A stretch of 64,000 nt of DNA from Bog-793 sp963823945 (GTDB lineage Bacteria > Actinomycetota > Acidimicrobiia > Acidimicrobiales > Bog-793). The first letter of the stretch is position 1, and every line of letters starts with the position of its first letter. The translations under genes were made by a program, and so were the position numbers. The stretch lies in the NCBI GenBank assembly GCA_963823945.1, contig CAWGNK010000007.1, positions 1 through 64,000 of the forward strand, written 5' to 3'. A model generated the notes under the pieces. That model saw nothing but the letters and a program-made list of their open reading frames with translations, did no database searches and had not been told where the DNA came from. This document shows positions 25,717 through 35,011 of this stretch, one piece after another.

Positions 25717-26643
25717 CTAGCTCGACGTCTCCTCGCGCTGGCGGCGCTCGGCGCGGCTCGCGTACATCACCTTGTCCGCCTCGGCGATGAGGTCGCCCGC
25801 CGTCCGTTTCGACCCCGGCTTGCGGGTGGCCTGACCGATGCTCACGCTGATGAACCCGGCGCCGCGGATGGCGGCATGCCTGAGCTCGGCGACGATCCGG
25901 TGACTGACGAATTCGCCGGACGCGACATCAGCACCCAGGATCAGGGCGACGAACTCGTCGCCCCCGACCCTTGCCACGAGGTCCGTCGCGCGCACGCTGC
26001 GTTGCAGGGCCCCGGCGACCGCCTTGAGAGCCTCGTCCCCGGCAGGGTGGCCGTGGTGGTCGTTGAGCTCTTTCAGGTTGTCGACATCGATGAACAGCGC
26101 CTGGACGTGCTCGTGCTTGCGGTCGGCGACGGCGAGCAGGGCTGCGGCACCGCTCATCAGACCGCGGCGGTTCCGGATCCCCGTGAGCTCGTCGACCATC
26201 GAGAGGCCGCGGAGCTCCTCGACGAGCCGGGCCTGGTCCTCGCGCTGTTCGACCCGGTCCGTCACGTCGCGGAAGACGGTGCAGGTGCGTTGTTCCCCGT
26301 CGGCGTCGGCGAACACGTTCGAACTCATGTCGGCGACGAACCTCGTGCCGTCCCCTCGCAGGAACGAGAGCTCGCTGCGGACGTGGCCGTTGCGTGCCCG
26401 CTGGGCGACGCTGGAGGCCCACCGCTCGTCGGACGGGTCGGTGATGCCGCGGCGGCCGCGGCGGATGATTTCGTCCTCGGAAAGGCGCAGCATCTCGCAG
26501 GCGGCCGGGTTCGCCGCGAGGATCCGCCCGTCGGGGATGGTCAGCATGACGGCGTCCATGCTGAACCGGAAGATCGCCTCGTAGTCTTCGAGGGCGAGCG
26601 GCGGGATCGGGGAGGTGTCGGTTGTCTTCTCGCTTCGCTTCAT
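25717..26643 (-). CDS. PAS-GGDEF diguanylate cyclase
   Basis: 308 aa from ATG 26643 (MKRSEKTTD, with GAGG upstream; a GTG at 26673 is possible). A PAS domain spans about 20-135 (YEAIFRFSMDAVMLTIPDGR, DGTRFVADMSSNVF, CTVFRDVTDRVEQ). A GGDEF domain spans about 150-300: DELTGIRNRRGL, ALFIDVDNLKELNDHHGH and an intact active site VGGDEFVAL. RATD lies five residues before GGDEF and fits the inhibitory c-di-GMP I-site. It should make c-di-GMP from GTP in response to a signal sensed by PAS. No TM segment is seen, so it is cytosolic. Confidence 0.9.
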   Translation of the reverse strand: MKRSEKTTDTSPIPPLALEDYEAIFRFSMDAVMLTIPDGRILAANPAACEMLRLSEDEIIRRGRRGITDPSDERWASSVAQRARNGHVRSELSFLRGDGTRFVADMSSNVFADADGEQRTCTVFRDVTDRVEQREDQARLVEELRGLSMVDELTGIRNRRGLMSGAAALLAVADRKHEHVQALFIDVDNLKELNDHHGHPAGDEALKAVAGALQRSVRATDLVARVGGDEFVALILGADVASGEFVSHRIVAELRHAAIRGAGFISVSIGQATRKPGSKRTAGDLIAEADKVMYASRAERRQREETSS

Positions 26644-26910
26644 CGGGCCTCGTAATCGCACCCCGGGGCGCATCGGGATCGCTCCACCGGGAACTTCGGG
26701 TCGGTCATCCGCGTCACCGAGGGTTCGTGGCGCCGCCGAAGTCCCCGCTGTTCGGAGACTTCGTGCACGCCGTCACATTAGCGGTGCCGCATCGGGATCC
26801 TCGCGGCTGACGGCTCCGTCGAGGCGGAGGACCGCAGCAGGATAACGGGTGGGCCGGAAGCGGGCACGCGCGCGGCGCCCGGAACTGCCGGGGCAGGGTC
26901 CCGGTCGGGT

Positions 26911-28179
26911 TCAGCCGTTCGGGCTCGGCACGATCGTCCAGGTGGAGCCGTTCCAGGATTCGACCAGCGTGCGGAACCCCGGCGCGTTGGCACGGGCGGT
27001 GGTGCCGTCCACGAACTGGCCTACGGCGACGCATGCGGTCTTTGACGCACAGGACACCGAGTTGAGAACGTTGTAGTGCGCGCCCCGGTTCGGGCTCGGC
27101 ACGACCGACCACCGCGTGCTATTCCACGACGCGGCGAGCGTCCGGCCGATCACGGCACCGCCTGCGGTGGCCGGAGGCGCGTCGTAGCTCGCGACGGCTG
27201 CGCAGAACCCGGGCGGGGCACACGACACACCGTTCAGGTAGATCCTGTCCGTCCCCTTGCTGGGACTGCGCACGATCTTCCAGGTGCTTCCGTTCCAGGA
27301 GGCATCCGGGCTTCCGACAGCCTGGCAGGAGTGCGCCGAGACGCAGGACACACCGTCGAAGTCGCTGTCGGCGATCGTGTTGTCGGGACTGGGCGCGATT
27401 GACCAGTGCCTCCCGTTCCAGGACTCGACGAGCGTCTGGCTACTCATGCTGACATCGGTCCGGTGCGTGCCCACGGCGACGCACCAGTTCGCCGAGAGAC
27501 AGGAGACGCCGTAGAGGGTGCGTTCGGCGGCCGGGCTCGGGCTCGGCACGACCGACCAGGCGACCCCGTTCCACGACTCGATGAGTGTGTGGTCGATGCC
27601 CGCGGCGCCGAAGTAGTCGCCGACGGCGACGCAGGTGGCCGGTGAGGCACAGGACACGCCGGAAAGTTCGCTGTTGTTGAAGCTCACGTTGGGACTCGGC
27701 ACGACCGACCAGGTCTTGCCGTTCCAGGACTCGACGAGCGTGTCGAAGGCACCGGAGCCGGCGGTGAAGTGGCCGACCGCCATGCACGAGACGGCCGTGG
27801 AGGAATGGTGGCGCCGGACGCAGGACACGCTTCTCAGGGTGTTCTCGGCGGTCCCTGTCCCGGCACTCGGGCTCGGCACGATAGACCAGGCGACCCCGTT
27901 CCACGACTCGATGAGGGTCTTCGCGTCGTCGTTGCCCACGGCGACGCACGTGGCCGGCGAGACACAGGACACGCCGGAAAGTTCGCTGTTGCCACCGGAA
28001 CTGCTGGCCAGGGGCAAGCGCGCGCGCGAGACGAACACCGCTCCAGCCAGGCTCGACCCGCCGGTGCCGCCTGCCAACGGGGCGGAACTCAACCCCATTC
28101 CCGCCAGGACGGCGCAGAACGCGCCCAGCAAGACCCCGTGGCCGCGCCGGGTTGGCTCCGGGGTCCGGGAGCTCAGCAT
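26911..28179 (-). CDS. Secreted seven-repeat 'VSC...CVAVG' propeller protein
   Basis: 422 aa from an ATG with GAGGGAGG upstream. Signal segment VLLGAFCAVLAGMGLSSAPLA. Seven repeats follow, each with LxGVSC.S...CVAVG, then TLVESWNGxxWSVVPSPN. Each repeat has a Cys pair that could form a disulfide in its blade. The same repeat type occurs inside both RHS proteins of this window. Seven repeats fit a closed seven-bladed propeller. It carries no anchor, so it is probably released or wall-associated. Function is unknown; binding is likely. Confidence 0.75.
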   Translation of the reverse strand: MLSSRTPEPTRRGHGVLLGAFCAVLAGMGLSSAPLAGGTGGSSLAGAVFVSRARLPLASSSGGNSELSGVSCVSPATCVAVGNDDAKTLIESWNGVAWSIVPSPSAGTGTAENTLRSVSCVRRHHSSTAVSCMAVGHFTAGSGAFDTLVESWNGKTWSVVPSPNVSFNNSELSGVSCASPATCVAVGDYFGAAGIDHTLIESWNGVAWSVVPSPSPAAERTLYGVSCLSANWCVAVGTHRTDVSMSSQTLVESWNGRHWSIAPSPDNTIADSDFDGVSCVSAHSCQAVGSPDASWNGSTWKIVRSPSKGTDRIYLNGVSCAPPGFCAAVASYDAPPATAGGAVIGRTLAASWNSTRWSVVPSPNRGAHYNVLNSVSCASKTACVAVGQFVDGTTARANAPGFRTLVESWNGSTWTIVPSPNG

Positions 28180-28275
28180 CGCGCCTCCCTCGGGGACGAG
28201 AGCCTCGACTGAGATCTCCGCGAGCGTACGTCTCTGGCCGGCGAGGATCCCGTCGGCCGGGCCGTCACGCCGGCG

Positions 28276-29280
28276 TCAGCGCTGTTGCCAGGCCGTCCCG
28301 CTGGCGGCGTCGGCAGAGACGAGGCGCGCAAGCGCCTCGACGACCGCCGGGCGCGCGGTGACGATTCCGAGCTCGCGGTTGTAAAGGAGCGACGCCACCG
28401 AGAAGTTCTCCGAACCGACGAAGACCCGCCCGTCGGTCCGTCGTGGGTCGACGACGACGATCTTGGCGTGGATGTAGAGCGCCCTCTCGGTGTCCGGGTA
28501 GGTTCGGACCTCGACGCCGGCTGCGGCCAGGCTGTCCAGGGCGTCGCGCCAGCTCGAATCCTCGGTCATCACGACGATCACCTTCACGTGCCGCCGCGCC
28601 GCGCCGGCGAGGGCATCGGTGATGTAGGAGTCGTCCATCTCTTCGTTCTCGACGTAGACGGAGACCCGCGCCGAGTCGATGAGGTCGACCAACGCCTGCT
28701 CGGACCCTGGGCTCCACAGCAGGTCCGCGCCGGGCCGCGCCGGAGCCGCGCCGCCGGCTTGCCAATCGCCGTCGAAGGTGGTTTCGATCGCGGCAACGTC
28801 AGCGGGCTGGGTGTCCACGACGACGACGTCGCGGGTGGTCGCGTAGTAGCGAGCGGTGAAGTTCATCGTCATCACGAGCGCGGTTGTGTCGTCGATGACG
28901 GCCGCCTTCTCGTGGTCGAGGTCGAATCGCGCCGGGGCCCACCGCACCGCGACGCCGTGCGCGCCGAGGTAGGCGAACGCGGCCGCGTTCTTGTACCCGA
29001 TGTAGGCCTTGTCGAGGATCACCCGGACCCGGACACCGCGGGCGGCGTCGGCCGCCAGAATCGACTCGATAGCCGGATCGTCGAGTTCGTACATCTCGAG
29101 ATCGACGCCGTGGTGGGCCGTACTGAGGAGCCGGTCGATGCCGCCCATGCCGGCCTGTGGCTCGATGATGAGGCGGAGCGATCCCCCGGCGCTCGCCCCT
29201 GCCAGGGTGCCGGGTCCGGCGAGGACCAGGCCTGCCAGCACGACCGCAAGGACCGCGGCGCAGTGTCCGGCTGTTCTCAC
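28276..29280 (-). CDS. Secreted phospholipase D family protein
   Basis: 334 aa from GTG 29280, which has GAGGGGG upstream and begins a signal peptide (VLAVVLAGLVLAGPGTLAGA). Two complete HKD motifs: HEKAAVID followed by TMNFTARYYATTRD, and IHAKIVVVD followed by VFVGSENFS. Both halves of the PLD-type active site are present, so it should be a phosphodiesterase acting outside the cell on lipids or nucleic acid. The upstream extension of the open frame beyond 29280 lacks coding signs and is excluded. It is transcribed divergently from marR. Confidence 0.88.
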   Translation of the reverse strand: MRTAGHCAAVLAVVLAGLVLAGPGTLAGASAGGSLRLIIEPQAGMGGIDRLLSTAHHGVDLEMYELDDPAIESILAADAARGVRVRVILDKAYIGYKNAAAFAYLGAHGVAVRWAPARFDLDHEKAAVIDDTTALVMTMNFTARYYATTRDVVVVDTQPADVAAIETTFDGDWQAGGAAPARPGADLLWSPGSEQALVDLIDSARVSVYVENEEMDDSYITDALAGAARRHVKVIVVMTEDSSWRDALDSLAAAGVEVRTYPDTERALYIHAKIVVVDPRRTDGRVFVGSENFSVASLLYNRELGIVTARPAVVEALARLVSADAASGTAWQQR

Positions 29281-29472
29281 CCGACTACCCCCTCTGCCGG
29301 TGCCGGCCTCCATGATGGCCGCTCGGTTGTTCCCCCGACGGGATAGCGCCTGCCGCCCGCGGACCGGGCGACGCGGCGGCTGTGACGCCGCGGCCACCCG
29401 ATGTCGCCGTCGCGGCACCACCCGTCTGCGCGGGTGGCCAGATGTTGAAGATCTGTGCTTCTGGCATCTAAT

Positions 29473-29487
29473 ATCATCGGCAATGAT
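29473..29487. promoter_or_regulatory. Inverted repeat in the PLD/marR divergent region, possible operator
   Basis: ATCAT-CGGCA-ATGAT is a perfect 5-bp inverted repeat in an AT-rich patch 67 bp before the marR start. MarR proteins usually bind such palindromes by their own promoter. Weak evidence. Confidence 0.3.
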
Positions 29488-29553
29488 CGTTTCGTTCACC
29501 CGGTCGTCCGCGGGCACACCCACGGTGGCGCGTTGATCGTGGGCGCCTAGCTC

Positions 29554-30099
29554 ATGGCTCGGGGACGTCTCGGTTCGGCAGTTCTGCGCCGCCAGGCAGC
29601 GCCGGCGTACGCGTTGGCCGGCCGGCTGCGGGTCTCGATGAACCACCTCGCCCGCCAGATTCGCCGCCGTGACCCCTCGGACCTGACGATCGCCAAGCTC
29701 TCGGCGCTCGCCACGGTGGTCCAGTCCGGACCCCTGAGCGTCGGCCAGCTGGCCGAGCTCGAGGGGCTGCCGTCGCCGGCCGCGACGCGCCTGGCCGACA
29801 AGCTGGAGGAGGCGGGCCTCATCGAGCGGCGGGCGAATCCCGAGGACCGCCGCGGGATCCATCTCGTGGCCAAGCCGAGCGGCGTCGAGCTGCTCGAACG
29901 GCGTGCCCAGGTGGGCACGACCTGGCTCGCCGAGCGGCTCGCCTGCCTGAGCGAGTCCGACCGCAGGGCGCTCGAGCGGGCGGTCGCAGTGCTCGAGTCC
30001 CTCGCGGCCGAGCGTCCCGGCGGGGAAGCGATCGAGGGGGGATCCAGTGTGCCAAGCGGCGGGGGAGGACGCCGCGCCTTGAAGGGAGTCAGCCGGTGA
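29554..30099 (+). CDS. MarR-family transcriptional regulator
   Basis: 181 aa. Winged-helix core: LSVGQLAELEGLPSPAATRL (recognition helix), DKLEEAGLIERRANPEDRRG (wing with the DRRG motif), and flanking dimerisation helices. Its stop codon overlaps the GTG of the MFS gene (GTGA), so the two are translated together. Such pairs are usually a drug-responsive repressor and its efflux pump. A short C-terminal extension rich in Gly/Ser is unusual but not informative. Confidence 0.9.
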   Translation: MARGRLGSAVLRRQAAPAYALAGRLRVSMNHLARQIRRRDPSDLTIAKLSALATVVQSGPLSVGQLAELEGLPSPAATRLADKLEEAGLIERRANPEDRRGIHLVAKPSGVELLERRAQVGTTWLAERLACLSESDRRALERAVAVLESLAAERPGGEAIEGGSSVPSGGGGRRALKGVSR

Positions 30100-31898
30100 C
30101 GGCAACAGCGCCAGTCGGGACGCCGATCGTCGGTCCGCGCTACAAGTGGGTCGTCCTGTCGAACACGACGGTGGGAGTCCTGCTCGCGACGACGAACGCC
30201 ACGAGCCTCATGATCGCCCTGCCGGTCATTTTCCGGGGCATCCACCTCAACCCGCTCGTCGGCTCGAACTTCCCGTACCTGCTGTGGGTGTTGATGGGCT
30301 ACATGCTCGTGCTCGCCGCCGTCGTCGTGACGGTCGGTCGTATCGGCGACATCTTCGGCCGGGTGAGGATGTACAACCTCGGTTTCGCGTGGTTCACGTT
30401 CGGCGCGATCCTGCTCTCGCTCATCTGGAGCCACGGGCCGACCGGGGCCCTCGAGCTGATCCTTCTGCGCATGTTCCAGGCGATCGGCGGGGCGCTCCTC
30501 ATGGCGAACTCGGCCGCCATCATCACCGACGCCTTCCCCGCCGAGCAGCTGGGTCTCGCGCTGGGGACGAACATGGTCGCCGCCATCCTCGGCTCGTTCC
30601 TCGGCATCGTCGTCGGGGGGCTGCTCGCCCAGGTTGGCTGGCGCTGGGTGTTCCTTGCCAACGTGCCGATCGGCGTGTTCGGGACGATCTGGGCCTACCT
30701 GAAGCTGAAAGAGATCGGGATCCGCATCCCCGCCAAGATCGACTGGCTGGGGAATATCGCCTTCGCGGGCGGGCTCGCCATGGTGCTGACCGGCTTCACC
30801 TACGCCATCAAGCCCTACGGCCACTCGCTCACGGGCTGGGGGAACCCCTTCGTGCTCGAGATGATCTTCGGGGGCCTCGCGCTCCTCGCCGCCTTCCTCT
30901 ACATCGAGACGAAGGTGGAGGCGCCGCTGTTCAGGCTGTCGCTCTTCCGGATCCGGGCGTTCAGCGCCGGGAACGCCGCCGGCTTCCTCGGCTCCATCGG
31001 CCGGGGCGGGTTCCAGTTCATGCTGATGATCTGGTTCCAGGGGATCTGGCTGCCCGAGCACGGCTACGCCTTCACCGTGACGCCACTGTGGGCTGGCATC
31101 TACATGACGCCGTTCATGCTCGGCTTCGTCGTCTCGGGGCCACTGTCGGGGCGGCTTTCCGACCGGTACGGGGCGCGGCCGTTCGCCACGGCGGGGATGC
31201 TGCTCTCAGGCGCGATGTACGGGCTGATGCTTCTTTTCCCGGCGAACTTCTCCTACTGGCCGTTCGCGCTGGTGATGTTCACCAGCGGGATCGGCGGGGG
31301 ACTGTTCGCCGCGCCGAACACCTCCTCGATCATGAACTCGGTCCCGGCACGGCACCGGGGTGCCGCCTCGGGGATGCGCGTGACGCTCGCCAACTCGGGC
31401 ATGCCCCTTTCCATGGGGCTCTTCTTCACGATGCTGATCATCGGGCTGAACAGCTCGGTGCCCCATGCGATGCTCGCCGGTCTGACGGCCCACGGAGTCC
31501 CCGCCGGGGTCGCGTCGATGCTCGCCAAGGCGCCGCCGCTCGGCTACCTGTTCGCCGCCTTCCTCGGCTACAACCCGCTGAAGAGCCTTCTGGGGCCGAA
31601 GGTCCTGGCCAGCCTCGGCGCGGCGCAGGCGAAGCTGATCACAAGTAGGGCCTTCTTCCCGCAGCTGATCGGCCCGCCGTTCAAGCACGCCCTGGCGCTC
31701 ATCCTCGTCTTCGCCGTCGTGATGAGCGTGATCGCCGCGGGCGCCTCGGCGATGCGCGGCGGAAAGTTCATCCACATCGACGACGAGTCACTGGCCCAGA
31801 AGGCGCGCCTCGGCCACCACCACCATCTCCACCACCGGCCCGAGGTCGAGGGCGACGGCGAGGGTGTCGTCGTGGACAAGGTCCCCGCTCCGATCTGA
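30096..31898 (+). CDS. MFS drug efflux transporter (DHA2/EmrB-QacA type)
   Basis: 600 aa with about 14 predicted membrane spans. Motif A-like GRIGDIFGRVRMYNLGF follows the second span and a second copy is SGRLSDRYGARPFA. Motif C-like GSFLGIVVGGLLAQVGWRWVF places it with antiporters. The C-terminus ends in a His-rich tail (LGHHHHLHHRPE) that could bind metal or be an accident of codon bias. It overlaps marR by 4 bp, so control by that regulator is likely. The substrate is unknown. Confidence 0.88.
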   Translation: MTATAPVGTPIVGPRYKWVVLSNTTVGVLLATTNATSLMIALPVIFRGIHLNPLVGSNFPYLLWVLMGYMLVLAAVVVTVGRIGDIFGRVRMYNLGFAWFTFGAILLSLIWSHGPTGALELILLRMFQAIGGALLMANSAAIITDAFPAEQLGLALGTNMVAAILGSFLGIVVGGLLAQVGWRWVFLANVPIGVFGTIWAYLKLKEIGIRIPAKIDWLGNIAFAGGLAMVLTGFTYAIKPYGHSLTGWGNPFVLEMIFGGLALLAAFLYIETKVEAPLFRLSLFRIRAFSAGNAAGFLGSIGRGGFQFMLMIWFQGIWLPEHGYAFTVTPLWAGIYMTPFMLGFVVSGPLSGRLSDRYGARPFATAGMLLSGAMYGLMLLFPANFSYWPFALVMFTSGIGGGLFAAPNTSSIMNSVPARHRGAASGMRVTLANSGMPLSMGLFFTMLIIGLNSSVPHAMLAGLTAHGVPAGVASMLAKAPPLGYLFAAFLGYNPLKSLLGPKVLASLGAAQAKLITSRAFFPQLIGPPFKHALALILVFAVVMSVIAAGASAMRGGKFIHIDDESLAQKARLGHHHHLHHRPEVEGDGEGVVVDKVPAPI

Positions 31899-31929
31899 GG
31901 GCCGCCTATCTCGGCCGGCAGCGGTGGGC

Positions 31930-31946
31930 CCGGCACCGTGTGCCGG
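31930..31946. terminator. Hairpin between convergent genes, possible bidirectional terminator
   Basis: CCGGCAC-CGT-GTGCCGG is a perfect 7-bp stem with a 3-base loop, 31 bp after the MFS stop and 28 bp after the stop of the opposing oxidoreductase gene. There is no T-run, as is common at high GC. Confidence 0.4.
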
Positions 31947-31974
31947 CGTGGGGTCGCGGGCGAGCGCCCGCGGG

Positions 31975-32907
31975 CTAGGTGAGCCGTCCCAGCGCCGAGA
32001 AGAGCAGGGCGTGCAGTTCCCGCCCGGCCCCCGCCGGGTATCGCAGGCGCCGGTCCCCGAAGTAGTCGCCGTAGAAGTTGGCGTAGTGGCCCTCGAGACG
32101 CGCTTCCACCTCGGGCCGGGTGTACGAAGCCGTAACCGCGCCGTCCTCGAGAAGCGTCGCAGTCCCGGCGATGTGGTCGAGAGCGAGCTCGGCACCGCCT
32201 GAGAAGTGCAACCGGGTCGACTGGGTTTGCTCGGCGGCTTGCCAGGTCGTGACGATCGTGCCCCCGTGCCAAGCCTCGGCGGAGCCCAGTGCGAAGCGGG
32301 CCTCGAACGTGCTCACGTGGCCCTCGAGCTGCCGGAACGAAGTCACCGCAGTCGGGATCGTGAACCGGCCGATGATGCTCAGGGCGTTGATGCCCGAGTC
32401 CAGCCAGCTGTTGGCGAGACTTGCCGTGCGCCCGGCGAGATCCTGCGCATAGGGGTTGGCGAACCGGGCCTCGAAGGCAACGGCGTGCCCGAGCCGTTGC
32501 CGCGCCGCGGCGTAGATGTCCGTCGCCCAGACGACTTCGGGCGCGAACCCCGAGTGGAAGATCGTCTCGACTCCGTGACTGGCCGCCAGCACCCGCTCCG
32601 CCGCTTCGGGGCGGTCGGCCGCCGGCTTCTCGACCAGGATGGGCACGGCGTGGTCCAACGCCCGCACGGCGTCGACGACGGTGGCGTGGGAGGCGGTGGG
32701 CGTGGCGACGACGACGAGGTCGGCGCCGCCGCACAGCGCCTCGGGCAGACCTGCGTGGATCCGCAGGTGCGTGCCGCGGAACGTGGCCTCGGCGTGCGGG
32801 CTCGTATCGACACCGACCACTTCGCCCACTGAGGCGATCCGCTCGAGCGCCCGCAGGTGCGGCGAGGAGATGTTGCCGAGCCCGACGAGGACGACGCGGT
32901 CAGTCAC
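31975..32907 (-). CDS. Gfo/Idh/MocA-family NAD(P)-dependent oxidoreductase
   Basis: 310 aa. N-terminal Rossmann fold (VVLVGLGNISSPHLRAL, then GVDTSPHAEATF), the ATPTASHATVV loop, and the family's VEKPAAD motif with the conserved Lys. A C-terminal alpha/beta domain follows with FANPYAQDLAGRTASLANSW and DSGINALSIIG. Such enzymes oxidise or reduce sugars or inositols; the substrate cannot be told. No partner genes for sugar uptake lie nearby. GTG start. Confidence 0.85.
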   Translation of the reverse strand: MTDRVVLVGLGNISSPHLRALERIASVGEVVGVDTSPHAEATFRGTHLRIHAGLPEALCGGADLVVVATPTASHATVVDAVRALDHAVPILVEKPAADRPEAAERVLAASHGVETIFHSGFAPEVVWATDIYAAARQRLGHAVAFEARFANPYAQDLAGRTASLANSWLDSGINALSIIGRFTIPTAVTSFRQLEGHVSTFEARFALGSAEAWHGGTIVTTWQAAEQTQSTRLHFSGGAELALDHIAGTATLLEDGAVTASYTRPEVEARLEGHYANFYGDYFGDRRLRYPAGAGRELHALLFSALGRLT

Positions 32908-33097
32908 GGCCGTCCGGATCGAATCGTGAACGCAGCAAACTGGATCTCTCCTCGGCGGGTGGTGTACCTGGTCGTTCTCGTGTCGTTCTACCCCCTGAAG
33001 CCGGCCCGCACGAGCCGGTAGCGTGACGGCGCGGGGCAGGCGGTGCTGGATCCGCCGTGCCGATTGTGGTGCACAGGAACTGACCGGGGAGGCCGGG

Positions 33098-33634
33098 ATG
33101 ACGAAGCGGATGGGTGGGCACCTGCAGATGATCAGCAGGTTCGCGGCGGTGGCCCTGTGTATCGCGACGGCTGGCTATCTCGCCGCCGGCACCTCGGGCG
33201 CGGCCGCGGTGCCCGCGCCCACCCGGGGGACCAGCTTCAAGGTCACCGGGGCGGGCACGGGTACCTTGAAGCCCGGGCCCTACGCCGACTGTCTCAACAA
33301 CCTCGTGAAGAAGAACGGGCTCACGGACGTGAGCGGCCTCATGGGCAAGATCACGGGCTTTTCCAAGGGCGTGGCGAGCTGGAGCCTGGAGGTCTCCGAG
33401 AAAAAGATCGGCAAGTTCAAGCTCTCAGCCTCGCCGATTTTCGATCCGCACGTCATCCTCCAGCCGAGCCCGACGAGCATTTCCGGGTACGCGAAGATCA
33501 TCACGGCGGACACCTTCTATTCCAAGAGCGGGACGGTGACGCTTGGCGCCGAGTCGGGCTCGATCTCGGCGTCGATGGTGACGACCGGCGGCAAGACGAT
33601 CTCGATCACCGGCAGCTGGCGCTGCAAGGCGTAG
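33098..33634 (+). CDS. Secreted protein of unknown function
   Basis: 178 aa from ATG 33098 (GGGGAGG upstream). Signal peptide FAAVALCIATAGYLAAGTSGAAA. The mature part is short and beta-rich (SFKVTGAGTGTLKPGPYADC, WSLEVSEKKIGKFKLSASPI, VTLGAESGSISASMVTTGG) and ends SWRCKA, with Cys residues near each end that may pair. No family recognised. Confidence 0.65.
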   Translation: MTKRMGGHLQMISRFAAVALCIATAGYLAAGTSGAAAVPAPTRGTSFKVTGAGTGTLKPGPYADCLNNLVKKNGLTDVSGLMGKITGFSKGVASWSLEVSEKKIGKFKLSASPIFDPHVILQPSPTSISGYAKIITADTFYSKSGTVTLGAESGSISASMVTTGGKTISITGSWRCKA

Positions 33635-34168
33635 CCAGCGGGTCACGGTGCCGTCGGCCCGTGACGCCGGCGGCGCGGTGACCCGCGACCGCGGGCGGCG
33701 AGAACCGACCCCGGCCTGGCCAGGGCACCCGTCGCACCGGCGCGGGCCGCAGGTGATCGGAGCCCTCGTCAGCGACTGGACCCGGGAGTAGATCGGGCCC
33801 GACGCGAGCGGGCGGGATCGGGTGTGGCGAATTTGCGAGATCGTCTGATCCGGCGGGTAGACCTGCGGGTCCGCGGCGAGCTCCCTGGCGTACCTGACGC
33901 CGGCGCGAACACGGCGGTAGTCGCCGACACGGCGTCGCCAATCAGCTGCCTGGCAGGAGCGAGGCAGATGGCTGGCGGGCCCTTCTGGTTGCTCGCGGCA
34001 TCCTGTGTCTGATTACGACGCCCACCGGATCCGGGTCCCGGGCCGGCGGGGCCTCGCCCGCCGGCCCGCGCCGGAACAGCTGCCGCTCGGTTGCGGCCCA
34101 CCGTGGTGTTTCTCAGGGAACGGGCGCGTTCACCTGGCCGGTGGATCCGGCCGGAGGCGCCGGGACGT
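33635..34168. other. 530 bp intergenic, nothing recognised
   Basis: Convergent region between a secreted-protein gene and the DUF4232 gene. Very GC-rich, with several short self-complementary strings such as GGGCCTCGCCCGCCGGCCCG. The overlapping open frames lack start sites and homology. May hold terminators. Confidence 0.4.
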
Positions 34169-34720
34169 TCAGGCCCAGCCGAACTGGGCCTTTTGCATCG
34201 GATAGATGCTCAGGTACTTGGGCCCGGACTTCGAGCAGGCGAGGAACGGGTACGGGATCACCTTCGAAGCCGTCTGGTTCGGCGGGTAGACGCGCAGCCC
34301 CGCCGCATGCACGGGCTTGCACTGGGAGTTCGAGTACACCCCGGTGTCGACGATCTGCAGCCGCGCCGTCGCGGTGTCGCCGTTGGCGAGGGTGATCACC
34401 GGCTTGGGGCCGCCGCCAGGGGAGGCCGCGGTGCCCAGCTGGTGGCCGGCGAGGTTCACCGCCGAGACCCCCGAGTACGCCCAGACGGTGCAGGTGCTCC
34501 CCGACAGGTTCGTGAACTCGAGGTCGAAGTAGATGCTGCCCGCGGTTCCGTTGCCCTCGGTGTCGAGCCAGACGACGAGCCCGGCGGTCGTGCACTGGGG
34601 CGTGGTGGCCCCGGCGGGCGTTGTGGTGGCGACGAGTGTCGCCACCGGCACGAACGCGGCGGCGCACGCCAGGATGGCGACGCCGATCAGTTTCCGGGGG
34701 AGAAGCTTTGGCAGGTGCAT
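34169..34720 (-). CDS. DUF4232 domain secreted protein
   Basis: 183 aa from ATG 34720 (AAAGGGGCG upstream). Signal region LIGVAILACAAAFVPVATLV. The mature part matches DUF4232: an early Cys (PQCTTAGL), GSIYFDLEFTNLSGSTCTVW, YSGVSAVNLAGHQLG, LANGDTATARLQIVDTG, LRVYPPNQTA and a final FLACSKSG. These exported domains are common in actinobacteria and have no assigned function. No lipobox Cys directly after the signal. Confidence 0.8.
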   Translation of the reverse strand: MHLPKLLPRKLIGVAILACAAAFVPVATLVATTTPAGATTPQCTTAGLVVWLDTEGNGTAGSIYFDLEFTNLSGSTCTVWAYSGVSAVNLAGHQLGTAASPGGGPKPVITLANGDTATARLQIVDTGVYSNSQCKPVHAAGLRVYPPNQTASKVIPYPFLACSKSGPKYLSIYPMQKAQFGWA

Positions 34721-34939
34721 TTGGCGCCCCTTTGGTTGGCGATACGTTCTGTTGCAGGGATTATGGCCGTGTCGGGCGGCCAACGGGGCGCGGGCCCCGC
34801 TTCCGTCCTGGCCGGCCGTGTCCGCGGGGCCCAGGACGTTCGCGAGGGGTCGACTCCTCGTCGGGCCGCTCTCGACAAGCAGGTTTCGCGTCGCATATGC
34901 TGAAAGCAGTCAGAGACGCCTTTCACGGGCGCTTCAGGA

Positions 34940-34966
34940 CCGAACGCCTCCTTTGGGGGCGTTCGG
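34940..34966 (-). terminator. Hairpin terminator of the desaturase/deacylase operon
   Basis: CCGAACGCC and GGCGTTCGG form a perfect 9-bp stem around a 9-base loop, 46 bp past the deacylase stop on the minus strand. No T-run. Confidence 0.5.
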
Positions 34967-35011
34967 TCGCGTCTGGACGCCTGTTTCCCCCGTACCCTCC
35001 CTTCGGCCGAA

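Noticed and set aside
26674..26910. Gap upstream of the GGDEF gene considered as a c-di-GMP riboswitch
   Set aside because: The conserved GEMM core strings are not found on either strand.
29547..31061. Long minus-strand frame over marR and the MFS gene
   Set aside because: Shadow of well-supported MarR and MFS genes, with a hydrophilic Glu/His/Pro-rich composition and no family.
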